Source: Pseudohongiella sp.
GTDB taxonomy: Bacteria > Pseudomonadota > Gammaproteobacteria > Pseudomonadales > Pseudohongiellaceae
NCBI GenBank assembly: GCA_013204155.1
Contig: JABMOK010000108.1
Coordinates: 1-40,182 of the forward strand
Length of the DNA stretch: 40,182 nucleotides
Direction of reading: 5' to 3'
The translations under genes and the position numbers were made by a program. Each line of letters opens with the position of its first letter. Positions within the stretch are counted from its first letter, which is position 1. Positions 17,891-26,700 of this stretch are shown here, in pieces. The notes below the pieces were generated by a model that ran no database searches, was not told the origin of the DNA, and worked only from the letters and a program-made list of their open reading frames with translations.

Positions 17891-19527
17891 GCATTGCCAA
17901 CAAATTCACCGCGTTAAGCGCTTGGCGTCATAAACTGCGCGCACATGCTACCCCGGGCGGAATTCGCCCCAAGGCCTATAAAAAGACTTCTCTGCGATCT
18001 CGCATCATGCCTACACCTATCCCCGGTCTTTTGATTCTGCCGCTTGGGCAACATCAAGGCACGGCCGCCGAAGCACTGGTTAGCGTGGGTGACAGAGTAC
18101 TCAAATATCAAACAATAGCCGCGGCCGCCCAATCCAATAGCGTTGCAGTTCACGCACCCACTTCCGGCACCATCGTCGCCATCGAAAATTCACCCGTTGC
18201 CAGGCTTGCTAACAATTTGAACGAAAGCCAGCTCTGTATTCATCTCGAACCCGACGGGAAAGACAGCGCCACTGAACTCTACCCCGAAAGCGATTATCAC
18301 TTGCTTGATCATTCTCAACTGCTTCAGAGAATTGCTGATGCGGGCATCTGCGGCATGGGCGGCGCCGGCTTTCCAACGAGAGACAAATTGCAACTGAGCA
18401 TCGATCACAAAATCGATTTGTTAATCATCAACGCCGTTGAATGTGAGCCCTACATCACAGCCGATGAAGCCTTGATACGGGAACGCGCCGAAGCGGTGGT
18501 GCAAGGTGCCGAAATACTACTGGCAGCAACTCGGGCTAGTCGCTGTGTGATAGGGATAGAAGACAGTAAAACCGATGCCATCACTAAACTGGTCGCGGCC
18601 CTTAAAAATAGCTCTGTCGAGTTAATGGTGATTGGCACAAAGTATCCTGCCGGCGGGGAAAAGCAACTTATTCAGGCCGTCACTGGCAAGGAAGTCCCCA
18701 GTGGATTGCATCCTGCAGATATTGGAATTTTGCTGCAAAATGCAGGAACCGCCTATGCCGCCTATAACGCCATAATCTTAGGCCAGCCTTGTATTAGTCG
18801 CATAACAACCTTGACAGGATTAGCACTACAGACACCGAAGAATTTCGAAACGCTGCTCGGTATCCCGATTTCATTTCTATTTGAGCTGTGCGGCATTAAT
18901 GAGTCTGCTCGCTTAAAAACCATCATAGGTGGTTCCATGATGGGGATAGAAGTTTCCAATACGGCTGTCCCGGTGACTAAAACTACGAACTGTGTCATAG
19001 CAGGCTGTGCCGAAGAGTTTCCCTCGCCCACGGATGAACACGCCTGTATTCGATGCGGCTTCTGCGCCACCGCCTGTCCTGCAAGCCTGCTACCTCAACA
19101 ATTGCTCAGCTATTCGAAATCCAGTGATCATCAGCAGTTGCAAGACCATGGCTTGTTTGATTGTATCGAATGTGGCGCCTGTGCCTATGTGTGCCCCAGC
19201 AAGATTCCTCTCGTGCAATATTATCGAGCCAGCAAATCAAAGATCAAAGCACGTCAAGCCAGTCATGCGCAAAGCGCTCGATGGCAGAATCGATTTCAAT
19301 TTCATCAATTTCGAATAAAGAAAACCGCTGATGACACTTCGAATAAAAAGCCCCGAGATACCCCGGCGGCAGACATCAAACCCAAGCTTGAGGATTTTTC
19401 CCGGGATGAAGCAAGACGAAAAATTGCCGATGCCGTTGCCCGTGTCCAGACTCGAAAGTCAAAACTGATCGCCAGCACAAAAAATGCCAATAGCAATAAC
19501 GGAAATATGCCGGGAGTGGAGGAATAA
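17887..19527 (+). CDS. rnfC: Rnf/Rsx electron transport complex subunit C (NADH-binding)
   Basis: Peripheral NADH:FMN subunit of 546 residues. I start it at the ATG at 17887, which overlaps the rnfB stop, rather than at a longer upstream opening of the frame. Order: a barrel-sandwich domain near the N-terminus (HATPGGIRP, then GILSP-like region), the NADH/FMN Rossmann-like domain with GMGGAGFPT and [14 protein letters not shown], the YPAGGEKQL and [12 protein letters not shown] stretches, then two [4Fe-4S] motifs [12 protein letters not shown] and [13 protein letters not shown] basic, low-complexity tail of about 90 residues ends the protein; such tails are common in RnfC. The nucleotide and cluster sites look intact. 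Confidence 0.94.
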   Translation: MSIANKFTALSAWRHKLRAHATPGGIRPKAYKKTSLRSRIMPTPIPGLLILPLGQHQGTAAEALVSVGDRVLKYQTIAAAAQSNSVAVHAPTSGTIVAIENSPVARLANNLNESQLCIHLEPDGKDSATELYPESDYHLLDHSQLLQRIADAGICGMGGAGFPTRDKLQLSIDHKIDLLIINAVECEPYITADEALIRERAEAVVQGAEILLAATRASRCVIGIEDSKTDAITKLVAALKNSSVELMVIGTKYPAGGEKQLIQAVTGKEVPSGLHPADIGILLQNAGTAYAAYNAIILGQPCISRITTLTGLALQTPKNFETLLGIPISFLFELCGINESARLKTIIGGSMMGIEVSNTAVPVTKTTNCVIAGCAEEFPSPTDEHACIRCGFCATACPASLLPQQLLSYSKSSDHQQLQDHGLFDCIECGACAYVCPSKIPLVQYYRASKSKIKARQASHAQSARWQNRFQFHQFRIKKTADDTSNKKPRDTPAADIKPKLEDFSRDEARRKIADAVARVQTRKSKLIASTKNANSNNGNMPGVEE

Positions 19528-20700
19528 ATGACTGCTCCAGGCCCAGGTTCGCCTTTGCAAACCAGCACGCAAACTATTGCTGGCATTATGCAACTGGTAT
19601 TATTGGCATTGGTGCCTGGAATCGCCATGGCGACCTGGTTTTTCGGATTTGGCATCTTGATCAATATTTTGTTGGCGGGTGTTACCGCTATCGCTCTCGA
19701 AGCCGCTATTCTTAAACTGAGAAAGAAAGACATCCGACTCCACCTCGGCGACTACAGTGCGCTGGTAAGCGCGGTACTGTTCGCCATCGCCGTGCCGCCG
19801 GGATCACCCTGGTGGCTGGTCATCATCGGCATCGTCTTTGCGCTAGTTTTTGCCAAGCATATGTATGGGGGCTTGGGTCAAAATCCGTTTAATCCCGCCA
19901 TGTGTGGCTATGTACTGTTGCTACTTGCTTTTCCCCTGGAAATGACCACCTGGCATATACCCAATGAAATCGTAAACAGTGCAATTCGTATCGATAGCCT
20001 GGGCATTGGGGATATCACTTCAGATCAACAAATATTAAGCCCGTTTAGCTGGCTTGGCCTGCAGCAGAGTCTTGTATTAACTTTTCCTTTTATTGCGCGC
20101 AATTCGCAACAACTCATCGACGGCCTGGCGATGGCAACGCCCTTGATCGAATTTAAAATGGCGGGTCACAGCGCGCTGTTGACGGCCTGGGACAACGGCC
20201 TGTCATGGTTCGACCGGGAATCTGCAACAGGCTGGGAGCTGATAAATATCGCTTACTTAGGCGGAGGCTTACTGCTGCTTTACAAGCGCATCATCAGCTG
20301 GCATATCCCGTTTAGTATCTTGCTGACGATTGGGGTAATTTCCAGTTTGTTTTATGCCCCCGACAGTGCCGCGATTTATGGCACTCCCTATCTTCACCTG
20401 TTCGGCAGCGCAACCATGATTGCCGCCTTTTTTATCGCTACAGACCCGGTTAGCGCTGCCACCAGTAATCGAGGAAGAATTATTTACGGCATCTTGATCG
20501 GCACTACGATCTATAGCATCCGTGTCTGGGGTAGCTATCTGGATTCCATTGCTTTGGCGGTGTTGTTTGGCAATTTTTGCGCGCCACTGCTCGACTATTA
20601 TTGTCGACCTCGCCGTTACGGACATTTAAGGCGAGGCCTTGTTCAGCGGCCAAATCAAGCGACAGAACAGCACAGGGAAAAAGGAATTGGCGAGTTATGA
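19528..20700 (+). CDS. rnfD: Rnf/Rsx electron transport complex subunit D, altered flavinylation motif
   Basis: Membrane subunit of 390 residues with about nine hydrophobic segments. The GGLGQNPFNPAMCGY motif near residue 114 is characteristic of RnfD/NqrB. In this family an FMN is attached through a phosphoester to the Thr of a D-x-x-S/T-G-A-T motif by the transferase ApbE. Here the site reads D198-G-L-A-M-A-T204: the Asp, Ala and acceptor Thr remain, but Ser/Thr and Gly are replaced by Ala and Met. Whether it is still flavinylated is uncertain. It starts directly after rnfC and its stop overlaps rnfE. In the usual operon rnfG follows, but it is absent here. Confidence 0.92.
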   Translation: MTAPGPGSPLQTSTQTIAGIMQLVLLALVPGIAMATWFFGFGILINILLAGVTAIALEAAILKLRKKDIRLHLGDYSALVSAVLFAIAVPPGSPWWLVIIGIVFALVFAKHMYGGLGQNPFNPAMCGYVLLLLAFPLEMTTWHIPNEIVNSAIRIDSLGIGDITSDQQILSPFSWLGLQQSLVLTFPFIARNSQQLIDGLAMATPLIEFKMAGHSALLTAWDNGLSWFDRESATGWELINIAYLGGGLLLLYKRIISWHIPFSILLTIGVISSLFYAPDSAAIYGTPYLHLFGSATMIAAFFIATDPVSAATSNRGRIIYGILIGTTIYSIRVWGSYLDSIALAVLFGNFCAPLLDYYCRPRRYGHLRRGLVQRPNQATEQHREKGIGEL

Positions 20701-21413
20701 GTAAATTAGAGTGCCAGGCTGAGGAGAGTCAATCGCTCTGGCAAAACAATCCTGTTTTGGTACAGCTGTTGGGCTTGAGTCCCGTGCTTGCGGTCTCTAC
20801 ATCCTTGGTCAATGGCATCGGCTTGGGAATAGCTACATTCATTGTCATGTTGCTTTCCTGCATTTCAGCTTCACTGCTTAAAGCGCAATTAAATAGCGCT
20901 TGGCGCTTCACCTGGTTCCTTCTCATCATGGCCAGCTACACCACTGCCTTGGACATTCTAATGCAGTGGCTGTATTTCCCTCTGTACAAGCAGCTTGGCA
21001 TTTATATACCGCTAATTTGCTGCAATATCGCAATCCTTGTTCGAATGGAAGTTCGGGCCTGCAACTCCCACTGGAAGCTGGCCGCAACAGATGCGGCTAA
21101 ATCTGGAGTGGCTTATCTGCTGGCAATAGTTTTACTCGCGGGATTGAGGGAACTTATTGGACAGGGAACATTATTTTCCGATTGGCAGCTGCTTATCCCA
21201 TCCACTTTGCTCACCGATATCAGCCCAAGTGAAATACAACACGATCAACTATTCGGCTTTGCGAAATTACAACCCATGGCTTTTATTTTGCTAGGCATCA
21301 TCGTCGCCCTGAAGAATTTTACCGACAGCTATTTTGCAAAAGAGACAGATACACAATTAGGAAATGGCGCAACAGTACAACGCGCTCGCGTAACCGGCCG
21401 CTTAAAGAAATGA
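20697..21413 (+). CDS. rnfE: Rnf/Rsx electron transport complex subunit E, cluster cysteines missing
   Basis: Six-helix subunit, homologous to RnfA with inverted topology. I start it at the ATG at 20697, which overlaps the rnfD stop (ATGA), giving 238 residues. The N-terminal LWQNNPVLVQLLGLSPVLAV clearly matches the family, which normally has GLCPLLAV: the cluster cysteine is S28 here. The second family cysteine, in TNC, falls at I111; two adjacent cysteines, C108 and C109, sit two to three positions earlier (IPLICCNIAIL). The mid-protein LREIIG-type motif is kept (LRELIGQGTLF). The next gene, nth, begins 24 bp downstream, as in related genomes. Confidence 0.9.
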   Translation: MSKLECQAEESQSLWQNNPVLVQLLGLSPVLAVSTSLVNGIGLGIATFIVMLLSCISASLLKAQLNSAWRFTWFLLIMASYTTALDILMQWLYFPLYKQLGIYIPLICCNIAILVRMEVRACNSHWKLAATDAAKSGVAYLLAIVLLAGLRELIGQGTLFSDWQLLIPSTLLTDISPSEIQHDQLFGFAKLQPMAFILLGIIVALKNFTDSYFAKETDTQLGNGATVQRARVTGRLKK

Positions 21414-21437
21414 ACAAAGACGCACAATCGATATCAC

Positions 21438-22073
21438 ATGAATAGAAATACACGCACCGAAATTTTTAGCCGCTTGCGAGATGAGAATCCCACACCTACT
21501 ACCGAACTGAAATTCAGCAGCACCTTCGAATTACTTATTTCGGTAATTTTATCCGCCCAAGCGACCGATGTCAGTGTCAACAAAGCGACCGAAAAACTCT
21601 ATCGAATTGCTAACACCCCAGAGACAATCTTTGCACTCGGCGTCGATGGGCTCAAACGCTATATAAAGACTATCGGCTTATATAACACCAAGGCCGCGAA
21701 CATAATAAAAACATGCGATATTTTGATACAGCAACATGCTTCTGTCGTACCAGACACTCGTGAAGCACTGGAGGCTTTACCGGGAGTTGGTCGAAAAACG
21801 GCGAATGTAATTTTGAATACGGCCTTTCATCAGATCGCCATGGCGGTAGACACGCATATTTTTCGTGTATCCAATCGAACCGGAATTGCTCCCGGCAAGA
21901 ATGTACTGGAAGTAGAGAAACGTTTGCTACGCCTGGTTCCCGAAGAATTTTTATTAGATGCGCATCATTGGCTAATTCTGCACGGTCGTTATGTCTGTCT
22001 GGCGCGCAAGCCGCGCTGCGGCGCTTGCGTCATCGAAGATCTGTGCGAATATAAGCAAAAGCCGTCAGAATAA
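21438..22073 (+). CDS. nth: Endonuclease III (DNA glycosylase/AP lyase)
   Basis: Base-excision repair enzyme that removes oxidised pyrimidines and nicks the abasic site. The 211-residue protein carries the helix-hairpin-helix LPGVGRKTANV with the catalytic Lys, the catalytic Asp in MAVDTHIFRV, and the C-terminal [4Fe-4S] ligands spaced C-x6-C-x2-C-x5-C (CLARKPRCGACVIEDLC). It follows rnfE by 24 bp, the arrangement found in other gammaproteobacteria. It converges on argG across a hairpin terminator. Confidence 0.96.
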   Translation: MNRNTRTEIFSRLRDENPTPTTELKFSSTFELLISVILSAQATDVSVNKATEKLYRIANTPETIFALGVDGLKRYIKTIGLYNTKAANIIKTCDILIQQHASVVPDTREALEALPGVGRKTANVILNTAFHQIAMAVDTHIFRVSNRTGIAPGKNVLEVEKRLLRLVPEEFLLDAHHWLILHGRYVCLARKPRCGACVIEDLCEYKQKPSE

Positions 22074-22091
22074 AGACCCTCTCAAGCGCAG

Positions 22092-22130
22092 AAAAAGGTC
22101 AACAAGCAAGTCGCTACTTGCGACCTTTTT
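22092..22130. terminator. Bidirectional terminator between nth and argG
   Basis: A strong hairpin has outer arms AAAAAGGTC/GACCTTTTT (22092-22100 and 22122-22130) and inner arms GCAAGT/ACTTGC (22106-22111 and 22116-22121), with a 5-nt bulge on the left side and a 4-nt loop. T runs leave the stem on both strands, so it can end both convergent transcripts. It overlaps the last five codons and stop of argG. Confidence 0.85.
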
Positions 22131-23325
22131 GTGCCGCTATCCGAAGACGCAGGGCATTCAACTTAATAAAGCCAGCAGCATCCGCCTGATCATAGGCCCC
22201 CGCATCATCTTCGAATGTTGCGATGTGTTCATCGAATAATGAATCAACAGACTCTCTGCCAACAACGGTTACATTACCCTTGTATAACTTCAATCGTACC
22301 TTACCATTCACATACAGCTGAGATTGATCGATTAGCGCCTGCAAGGCATAGCGTTCGGGTGCAAACCAATAACCGTTGTAGACCAAGCTGGCATAACGCG
22401 GCATCAGATCATCTTTTAGATGAGCTAACTCCCTGTCCATAGTCAATGACTCCATAGCACGATGCGCTTTCAGCATTACTGTACCGCCAGGGGTCTCGTA
22501 ACAGCCTCGTGACTTCATGCCGACATAGCGGTTTTCAACAATATCCGCACGCCCTATGCCGTTGGCGCCGGCCAGCTTATTCAAATGAGCGAGCACTGTT
22601 GCTGGAGACATGGCCGTACCATCGACGGCGACAATATCGCCACGCGCATATTCCAATTCAACATAAGTCGCTACGTCGGGAGCGGACTCTGGCGATACTG
22701 TCCATAGCCACATCGCCTCTTCCGGTTCCGCCGCAGGATCTTCCAGCACATCCCCCTCATAGGAAATATGCAGCAAATTGGCATCCATCGAATAAGGCGA
22801 CTTAGTGCCACGTTTCTTTTCAACGGATATATCATTTTCGGCGCAATATTTTAAAAGCTTGTCTCTGGACGTTAAGTCCCATTCGCGCCAGGGAGCGATC
22901 ACTTTTATTCCCGGACTTAAGGCATAGGCCCCCAGTTCAAACCTGACCTGGTCATTGCCCTTGCCGGTAGCACCATGAGAAATGGCATCCGCGCCAGTAT
23001 CTGCAGCAATCTCCACCAATCGCTTCGCAATTAGCGGGCGCGCTATCGAGGTGCCCAACAGGTATTCACCTTCATATAAGGCATTCGCTCGAAACATCGG
23101 GTTGACATAATCACGGACGAACTCTTCCTGTAAGTCTTCGATATAAATTTCTTTGATTCCCATGGCTTCCGCTTTCGCTCGCGCTGGCTCAACTTCCTCA
23201 CCCTGCCCGATGTCCGCTGTGAAAGTCACCACTTCACAGCCATAGGTTTGTTGCAACCATTTAGCGATTACCGATGTATCGAGGCCTCCAGAGTAAGCCA
23301 ATACCACTTTATTAATTTCTGACAT
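22114..23325 (-). CDS. argG: Argininosuccinate synthase
   Basis: Joins citrulline and aspartate with ATP to form argininosuccinate, the penultimate arginine step. The 403 residues are normal for the type I enzyme. The ATP-binding PP-loop AYSGGLDTS is at residues 9-17, followed by [10 protein letters not shown]. The substrate-binding [15 protein letters not shown] stretch is near residue 115 and [12 protein letters not shown] is near residue 270. The gene is preceded by a structured leader of about 130 nt (see the hairpin entry) and diverges from pyrC. Its partner argF lies 5 kb away in the same window. Confidence 0.97.
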   Translation of the reverse strand: MSEINKVVLAYSGGLDTSVIAKWLQQTYGCEVVTFTADIGQGEEVEPARAKAEAMGIKEIYIEDLQEEFVRDYVNPMFRANALYEGEYLLGTSIARPLIAKRLVEIAADTGADAISHGATGKGNDQVRFELGAYALSPGIKVIAPWREWDLTSRDKLLKYCAENDISVEKKRGTKSPYSMDANLLHISYEGDVLEDPAAEPEEAMWLWTVSPESAPDVATYVELEYARGDIVAVDGTAMSPATVLAHLNKLAGANGIGRADIVENRYVGMKSRGCYETPGGTVMLKAHRAMESLTMDRELAHLKDDLMPRYASLVYNGYWFAPERYALQALIDQSQLYVNGKVRLKLYKGNVTVVGRESVDSLFDEHIATFEDDAGAYDQADAAGFIKLNALRLRIAAQKGRK

Positions 23326-23371
23326 AACAGCGCTCCTGGACCCTGATTAAACGCACAATTGAACCCCAAAA

Positions 23372-23435
23372 ATCCCGGCTTGCCAGCAATAACACCTCGC
23401 CAATTTGGAGCAGGGCAAGTCTGGAGGCCCGGGAT
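23372..23435 (-). promoter_or_regulatory. Hairpin with T tract in the argG leader (possible attenuator)
   Basis: On the minus strand, between the candidate promoter and the argG start, arms ATCCCGG and CCGGGAT (23429-23435 and 23372-23378) and inner arms CTTGCC/GGCAAG (23414-23419 and 23379-23384) form a hairpin. One side has a 9-nt bulge. The 3' arm runs into TTTT, the shape of an intrinsic terminator placed ahead of the gene. No Arg-rich leader peptide is evident. Confidence 0.4.
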
Positions 23436-23463
23436 ACAGTCTGGGCTCACGAAAAGGAGGCGT

Positions 23464-23472
23464 ATTCTAGCA
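23464..23472 (-). promoter_or_regulatory. Candidate extended -10 promoter of argG
   Basis: Read on the minus strand this is TGCTAGAAT, the same extended -10 sequence seen before rnfA and before the DUF349-type gene. Initiation a few bases downstream would give a leader of about 130 nt before the argG ATG. No clear -35 hexamer is seen at the expected distance. The 305-bp argG-pyrC gap (23326-23630) contains this, the leader hairpin and the pyrC promoter region, but no gene. Confidence 0.45.
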
Positions 23473-23630
23473 TCACAACAGGGCCGCATCACTACAATTG
23501 CCGAAATCAAAATCAATTACCGCAGATCGATGCAATTATTCACCGCCACAGAAGCATTTCAGCGAATAGGCAATTCAGCTACTTAGTTTAATCCGTTACA
23601 ATAGGCAAAACCTGACAGAAGCAAAAAGTA

Positions 23631-24680
23631 ATGAGTTCTGACACGCTAAGCATTATTCAGCCGGATGACTGGCATCTCCACTTACGTGATGGCGATGCGC
23701 TCGCGACTACGGTAGCGCACAGCGCAAGAGTATTTGCTCGCGCTATTGTTATGCCCAATCTAAAACCTCCGGTAATGACCGTGGCAGATGCTTGTGCCTA
23801 TCGGGATCGAATTGTAGAAGCAATTCCTGCCGCTTGTAATTTTCAGCCATTGATGACGCTGTATTTGACTGACAAGCTTTCCGTTGATGAAGTACAACGC
23901 GCCCATGCCAGTGAATTTGTGCACGCAATTAAATACTACCCGGCAGGAGCCACCACCAACTCGGAGAATGGCGTTACTAATATAGAATCTGTCTATCCGG
24001 CATTGGAACGCATGGCGGAGCTAGGCGTGCCGCTATTAATACATGGAGAAAGCACGGATCCAGAGATCGACATATTTGACCGGGAGAAAGTATTTATCGA
24101 CTCGGTGCTTGCTCCCCTGCTGGGGCGGTTTCCAGCTTTACGTGTGGTGTTCGAGCACATCACAACCAGGGACGCCGCGCAGTTTGTCGAACAGCAGCAA
24201 GCCAGCGTAGCTGCCACCATTACCCCGCATCATTTGCTCTATAACAGAAACGATTTGTTCGTTGGGGGGATCAGGCCGCACTTTTATTGCCTGCCGATAC
24301 TTAAGAGAAACCTGCACCAACAAGCACTCATTGAGGCCGCAATAAGTGGCAATCCGAAATTTTTTCTTGGCACCGATTCAGCCCCCCACAGCAAAGTCAG
24401 CAAGGAAAATGCCTGCGGTTGTGCCGGCATTTATTCCGCACCTGTCGCACTCGAACTGTATGCAGAAATTTTTGACCAATGGGATGCCCTGGATAAACTT
24501 GAAGGCTTCGCCAGTCTGTTTGGCGCCGATTTTTATCAGCTGCCGCGCAATACACGCCGAGTCCATCTGACCCGGCGGAAATCGAACGTGGCCGCGCATT
24601 TTAAACTGGGAAACGAGCTTGTAGTCCCGATCAGAGCCAACGAAACCGTGGCTTGGAGCGTTCATGAGGAGAGCCAATGA
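23631..24680 (+). CDS. pyrC: Dihydroorotase
   Basis: Zinc enzyme that cyclises N-carbamoyl-aspartate to dihydroorotate in pyrimidine synthesis. At 349 residues it belongs to the short E. coli PyrC type. The metal-binding HLHLRDGD is near residue 18, the carboxylated metal-bridging Lys is in the [12 protein letters not shown] stretch near residue 103, later metal-binding histidines are in LLIHGES and VFEHITT, and the catalytic Asp is in FLGTDSAPH near residue 250. A TACAAT -10-like hexamer lies 29 bp ahead of the ATG. Its end overlaps the rnt start by 4 bp (ATGA). Confidence 0.96.
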   Translation: MSSDTLSIIQPDDWHLHLRDGDALATTVAHSARVFARAIVMPNLKPPVMTVADACAYRDRIVEAIPAACNFQPLMTLYLTDKLSVDEVQRAHASEFVHAIKYYPAGATTNSENGVTNIESVYPALERMAELGVPLLIHGESTDPEIDIFDREKVFIDSVLAPLLGRFPALRVVFEHITTRDAAQFVEQQQASVAATITPHHLLYNRNDLFVGGIRPHFYCLPILKRNLHQQALIEAAISGNPKFFLGTDSAPHSKVSKENACGCAGIYSAPVALELYAEIFDQWDALDKLEGFASLFGADFYQLPRNTRRVHLTRRKSNVAAHFKLGNELVVPIRANETVAWSVHEESQ

Positions 24681-25318
24681 TTGGCCTTGATACCGACCCT
24701 GAAACAGGCAGTTTATTAGCCAATCGTTTCCGTACCTATCTGCCAGTAGTGATTGATATTGAGACCGGAGGCTTCAATTCGAACACCGATGCAATCCTCG
24801 AAATTTCCGCCGTAATACTTGCCATGGATGAAAAAGGAATACTTGGCATCGATCAAACCTATTTCCAACGGGTAATCCCTTTCGATGGCTCTAACATCAC
24901 AGAGGCGGCTCTCAAGTTCACTGGAATCGATCCTTACCACCCACTGCGCATTGCTCGCTCCGAGAAAGAGGTGATGAAAACCATGTTCAAGATGGTGCAC
25001 GATGCAATGAAAACCAACCAATGCAAACGCGCTATTCTGGTTGGGCACAATGCCCATTTCGATCATGGCTTTGTAAATGCCGCGAGTGAACGGCACGATT
25101 TGAAACGCAACCCCTTCCATCCCTTTTCCAGTTTTGACACCGCGACGCTTAGCGGCCTCGCCTATGGACAGACAGTTCTGGCGCGCGCCTGTGAAGCCGC
25201 GGGAATAGAATTTGACAGTCGCGAAGCGCACTCGGCAAGATACGATGCCGAAAAAACCGCCGAGTTATTTTGCGGGATAGTCAATAAGTGGCAGCGGCTC
25301 GGCGGCTGGCCCCTTTAG
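24677..25318 (+). CDS. rnt: Ribonuclease T
   Basis: DEDD-family 3'-5' exoribonuclease that trims tRNA 3' ends (CCA turnover) and other stable RNAs. The 213-residue protein shows the four acidic active-site elements: D and E in [10 protein letters not shown] near residue 31, the Asp in [11 protein letters not shown] near residue 125, and the His/Asp pair in [14 protein letters not shown] near residue 187. The start overlaps the pyrC stop (ATGA), so the two are co-translated. The pyrC-rnt pairing is shared with Pseudomonas. Confidence 0.95.
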   Translation: MIGLDTDPETGSLLANRFRTYLPVVIDIETGGFNSNTDAILEISAVILAMDEKGILGIDQTYFQRVIPFDGSNITEAALKFTGIDPYHPLRIARSEKEVMKTMFKMVHDAMKTNQCKRAILVGHNAHFDHGFVNAASERHDLKRNPFHPFSSFDTATLSGLAYGQTVLARACEAAGIEFDSREAHSARYDAEKTAELFCGIVNKWQRLGGWPL

Positions 25319-25481
25319 CTGGATCCAGTGACACAATGGGCCAGCATTAGCTCAGTTACTGGTAAAGAAAGAGGCAGGGCCGGCGGAAAAAAATTGCTCC
25401 TCAGTGCCTGAGATATACCCACAAAATTTCAATGGTTGGGGTTAGATTTCATCAGGGTTTTACGTGGTCAGTACGCGAAGC

Positions 25482-25634
25482 CGAGTCGGTGAGTCCTTTT
25501 GCGCACGGCCATCTATCCTTCCATTTAGCCAGCGCTGTGGAACTCGTCTTCGACTCAAACAGTCCTCGCTCAATCTGGCTAAATGGAAGGATAGAAACAT
25601 GGCCTGATTGTGCGCAAAAGGACTCACCGACTCG
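25482..25634. repeat. Long inverted repeat (hairpin element 1)
   Basis: Two perfect complementary blocks are nested. The outer 25-bp arms are 25482-25506 and 25610-25634; the inner 19-bp arms are 25513-25531 and 25576-25594. A shared GGCCAT/ATGGCC segment lies between them, and the right arm has small extra insertions of 4 and 5 bases. The loop is 44 nt. The element lies within the 851-bp rnt-grxD gap (25319-26169), where I see no supportable gene. Transcribed from either strand it would form a stem of about 50 base pairs. Confidence 0.93.
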
Positions 25635-25738
25635 ACTCCGCTTAATCAAGTGAACACGGCTGGTCTTTGCATTTATATACGCCTGAAACCACAAACCTCT
25701 TCTAGTTATCCGCAATCCTGGCGCCATTACTGAAGTAA

Positions 25739-26046
25739 GGCGCCCGCCCTCTACCCTGTCTCACTTGCAATCAGAGCACGTTTTAGCGCGGCTATTTTTC
25801 AGCTCAAGCGAGGACAGAACACGTTAGACTGAATCTCTGGCGGTAAGTAAAAGCGTATTTCTATTCGCTTCCGAGATGTCGCTGGAGGAATCCTTGAGCA
25901 GAACCCACTATCCGGTTTCTCTAGTCTGGATATAAGCACGAATCTATCCGGTCTCGGTGACCCTGCTGGAGGAAGGCGAGTTGCGCAGCGCTGAAAAAAT
26001 AGCCGCGCGTGTGCTCGCAAGGAGGACAGGGTAGAGGGCAGGCGCC
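25739..26046. repeat. Second long inverted repeat (element 2, about 308 bp)
   Basis: The ends are complementary: 25739-25760 pairs with 26025-26046 with a single mismatch, and 25786-25803 pairs with 25990-26008 with one bulged base. The stretch between these blocks also pairs partly. The interior of about 185 bp contains two copies of GCTGGAGGAA (25881 and 25965) and two of CTATCCGGT (25908 and 25944). The shape resembles a non-autonomous mobile element with long terminal inverted repeats or a structured RNA locus. No target-site duplication is visible at the ends. Confidence 0.88.
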
Positions 26047-26169
26047 GGAAAAATTTCATCCAAGAGACGCGGCAGCAAGAATTACCGGGTGTCCATTGCC
26101 CGTGTTTTTCTTCGAATTCAGCACGCTATCTAAAAATTATCAGGATTATCTTATTGAGTTAACTAAAAT

Positions 26170-26520
26170 TTATGCGGATGTCTCAGACTCGGTGTCTGCT
26201 TCGGCTTCCCCACCGGCGGCATCTACCATCGCCTGCAATTCACCCTTCTCGTGTATCTCGGTGATGATGTCGCAGCCGCCCACTAATTCACCATCGATAA
26301 ACAGCTGCGGGAAAGTAGGCCAGTTGGAGACCGTAGGAAGTGTCGCTCGAATGTCGGGATTACTTAAAATATCCACATAGGCAAAGCGCTTGCCGCAGGA
26401 CATCAAGATTTGTGTGACTTGAGCAGAAAATCCACACTGAGGCTGTTCGGGATTGCCTTTCATGTAAAGCAGTATGCTATTAGAGTTAATTTGCTCCTGG
26501 ATGGTTTCTTCAGTACTCAT
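26170..26520 (-). CDS. grxD: Monothiol glutaredoxin, Grx4 type
   Basis: Cytosolic CGFS-type monothiol glutaredoxin that binds and transfers [2Fe-2S] clusters together with glutathione and BolA proteins. The active site C29GFS is in PQCGFSAQ. The GSH-binding WPTFPQLFIDGELVGGCDI stretch is near residue 65. I use the ATG at 26520 (116 residues) with GAGG upstream; the frame extends to a TTG 5 codons earlier, which is less likely. The acidic C-terminal tail rich in Glu, Thr and Ser is longer than in E. coli. It lies between the inverted-repeat block and the hydantoinase gene. Confidence 0.95.
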   Translation of the reverse strand: MSTEETIQEQINSNSILLYMKGNPEQPQCGFSAQVTQILMSCGKRFAYVDILSNPDIRATLPTVSNWPTFPQLFIDGELVGGCDIITEIHEKGELQAMVDAAGGEAEADTESETSA

Positions 26521-26700
26521 GAAAAGCGGCCTCAATTATCGGTAAAGTGTTTGGCTTGCTAGCGCTGTAGCGCTGTGCACGGGCAATCTTACAACGACAG
26601 AACCCCGTTGTCAGTATTTGCTGAAAAGCGACCGATGTTTTCTCAAGCTTTGCATCGTGCACCCCGACTACTCACGTCTGTTCAGGGCACTACACTAGCA

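Noticed and set aside
16718-21413. The rnf operon as a decaying pseudogene set
   Set aside because: All five frames are intact, start/stop overlaps are kept, and RnfB/RnfC cofactor motifs are preserved, which argues against simple decay.
25432-25653. Plus-strand 73-codon frame across hairpin 1
   Set aside because: It runs straight through both arms of the inverted repeat, with a mirror frame on the other strand. No ribosome-binding site or family match.
25799-26059. Minus-strand 86-codon frame inside inverted-repeat element 2
   Set aside because: It is a by-product of the repeated, structured DNA; the protein has no family signal and lies in both arms of the inverted repeat.
26084-26107. 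Terminator-like CGGG/CCCG hairpin with T run after rnt
   Set aside because: The stem has only four to five pairs and lies 766 bp beyond rnt; too weak to call.
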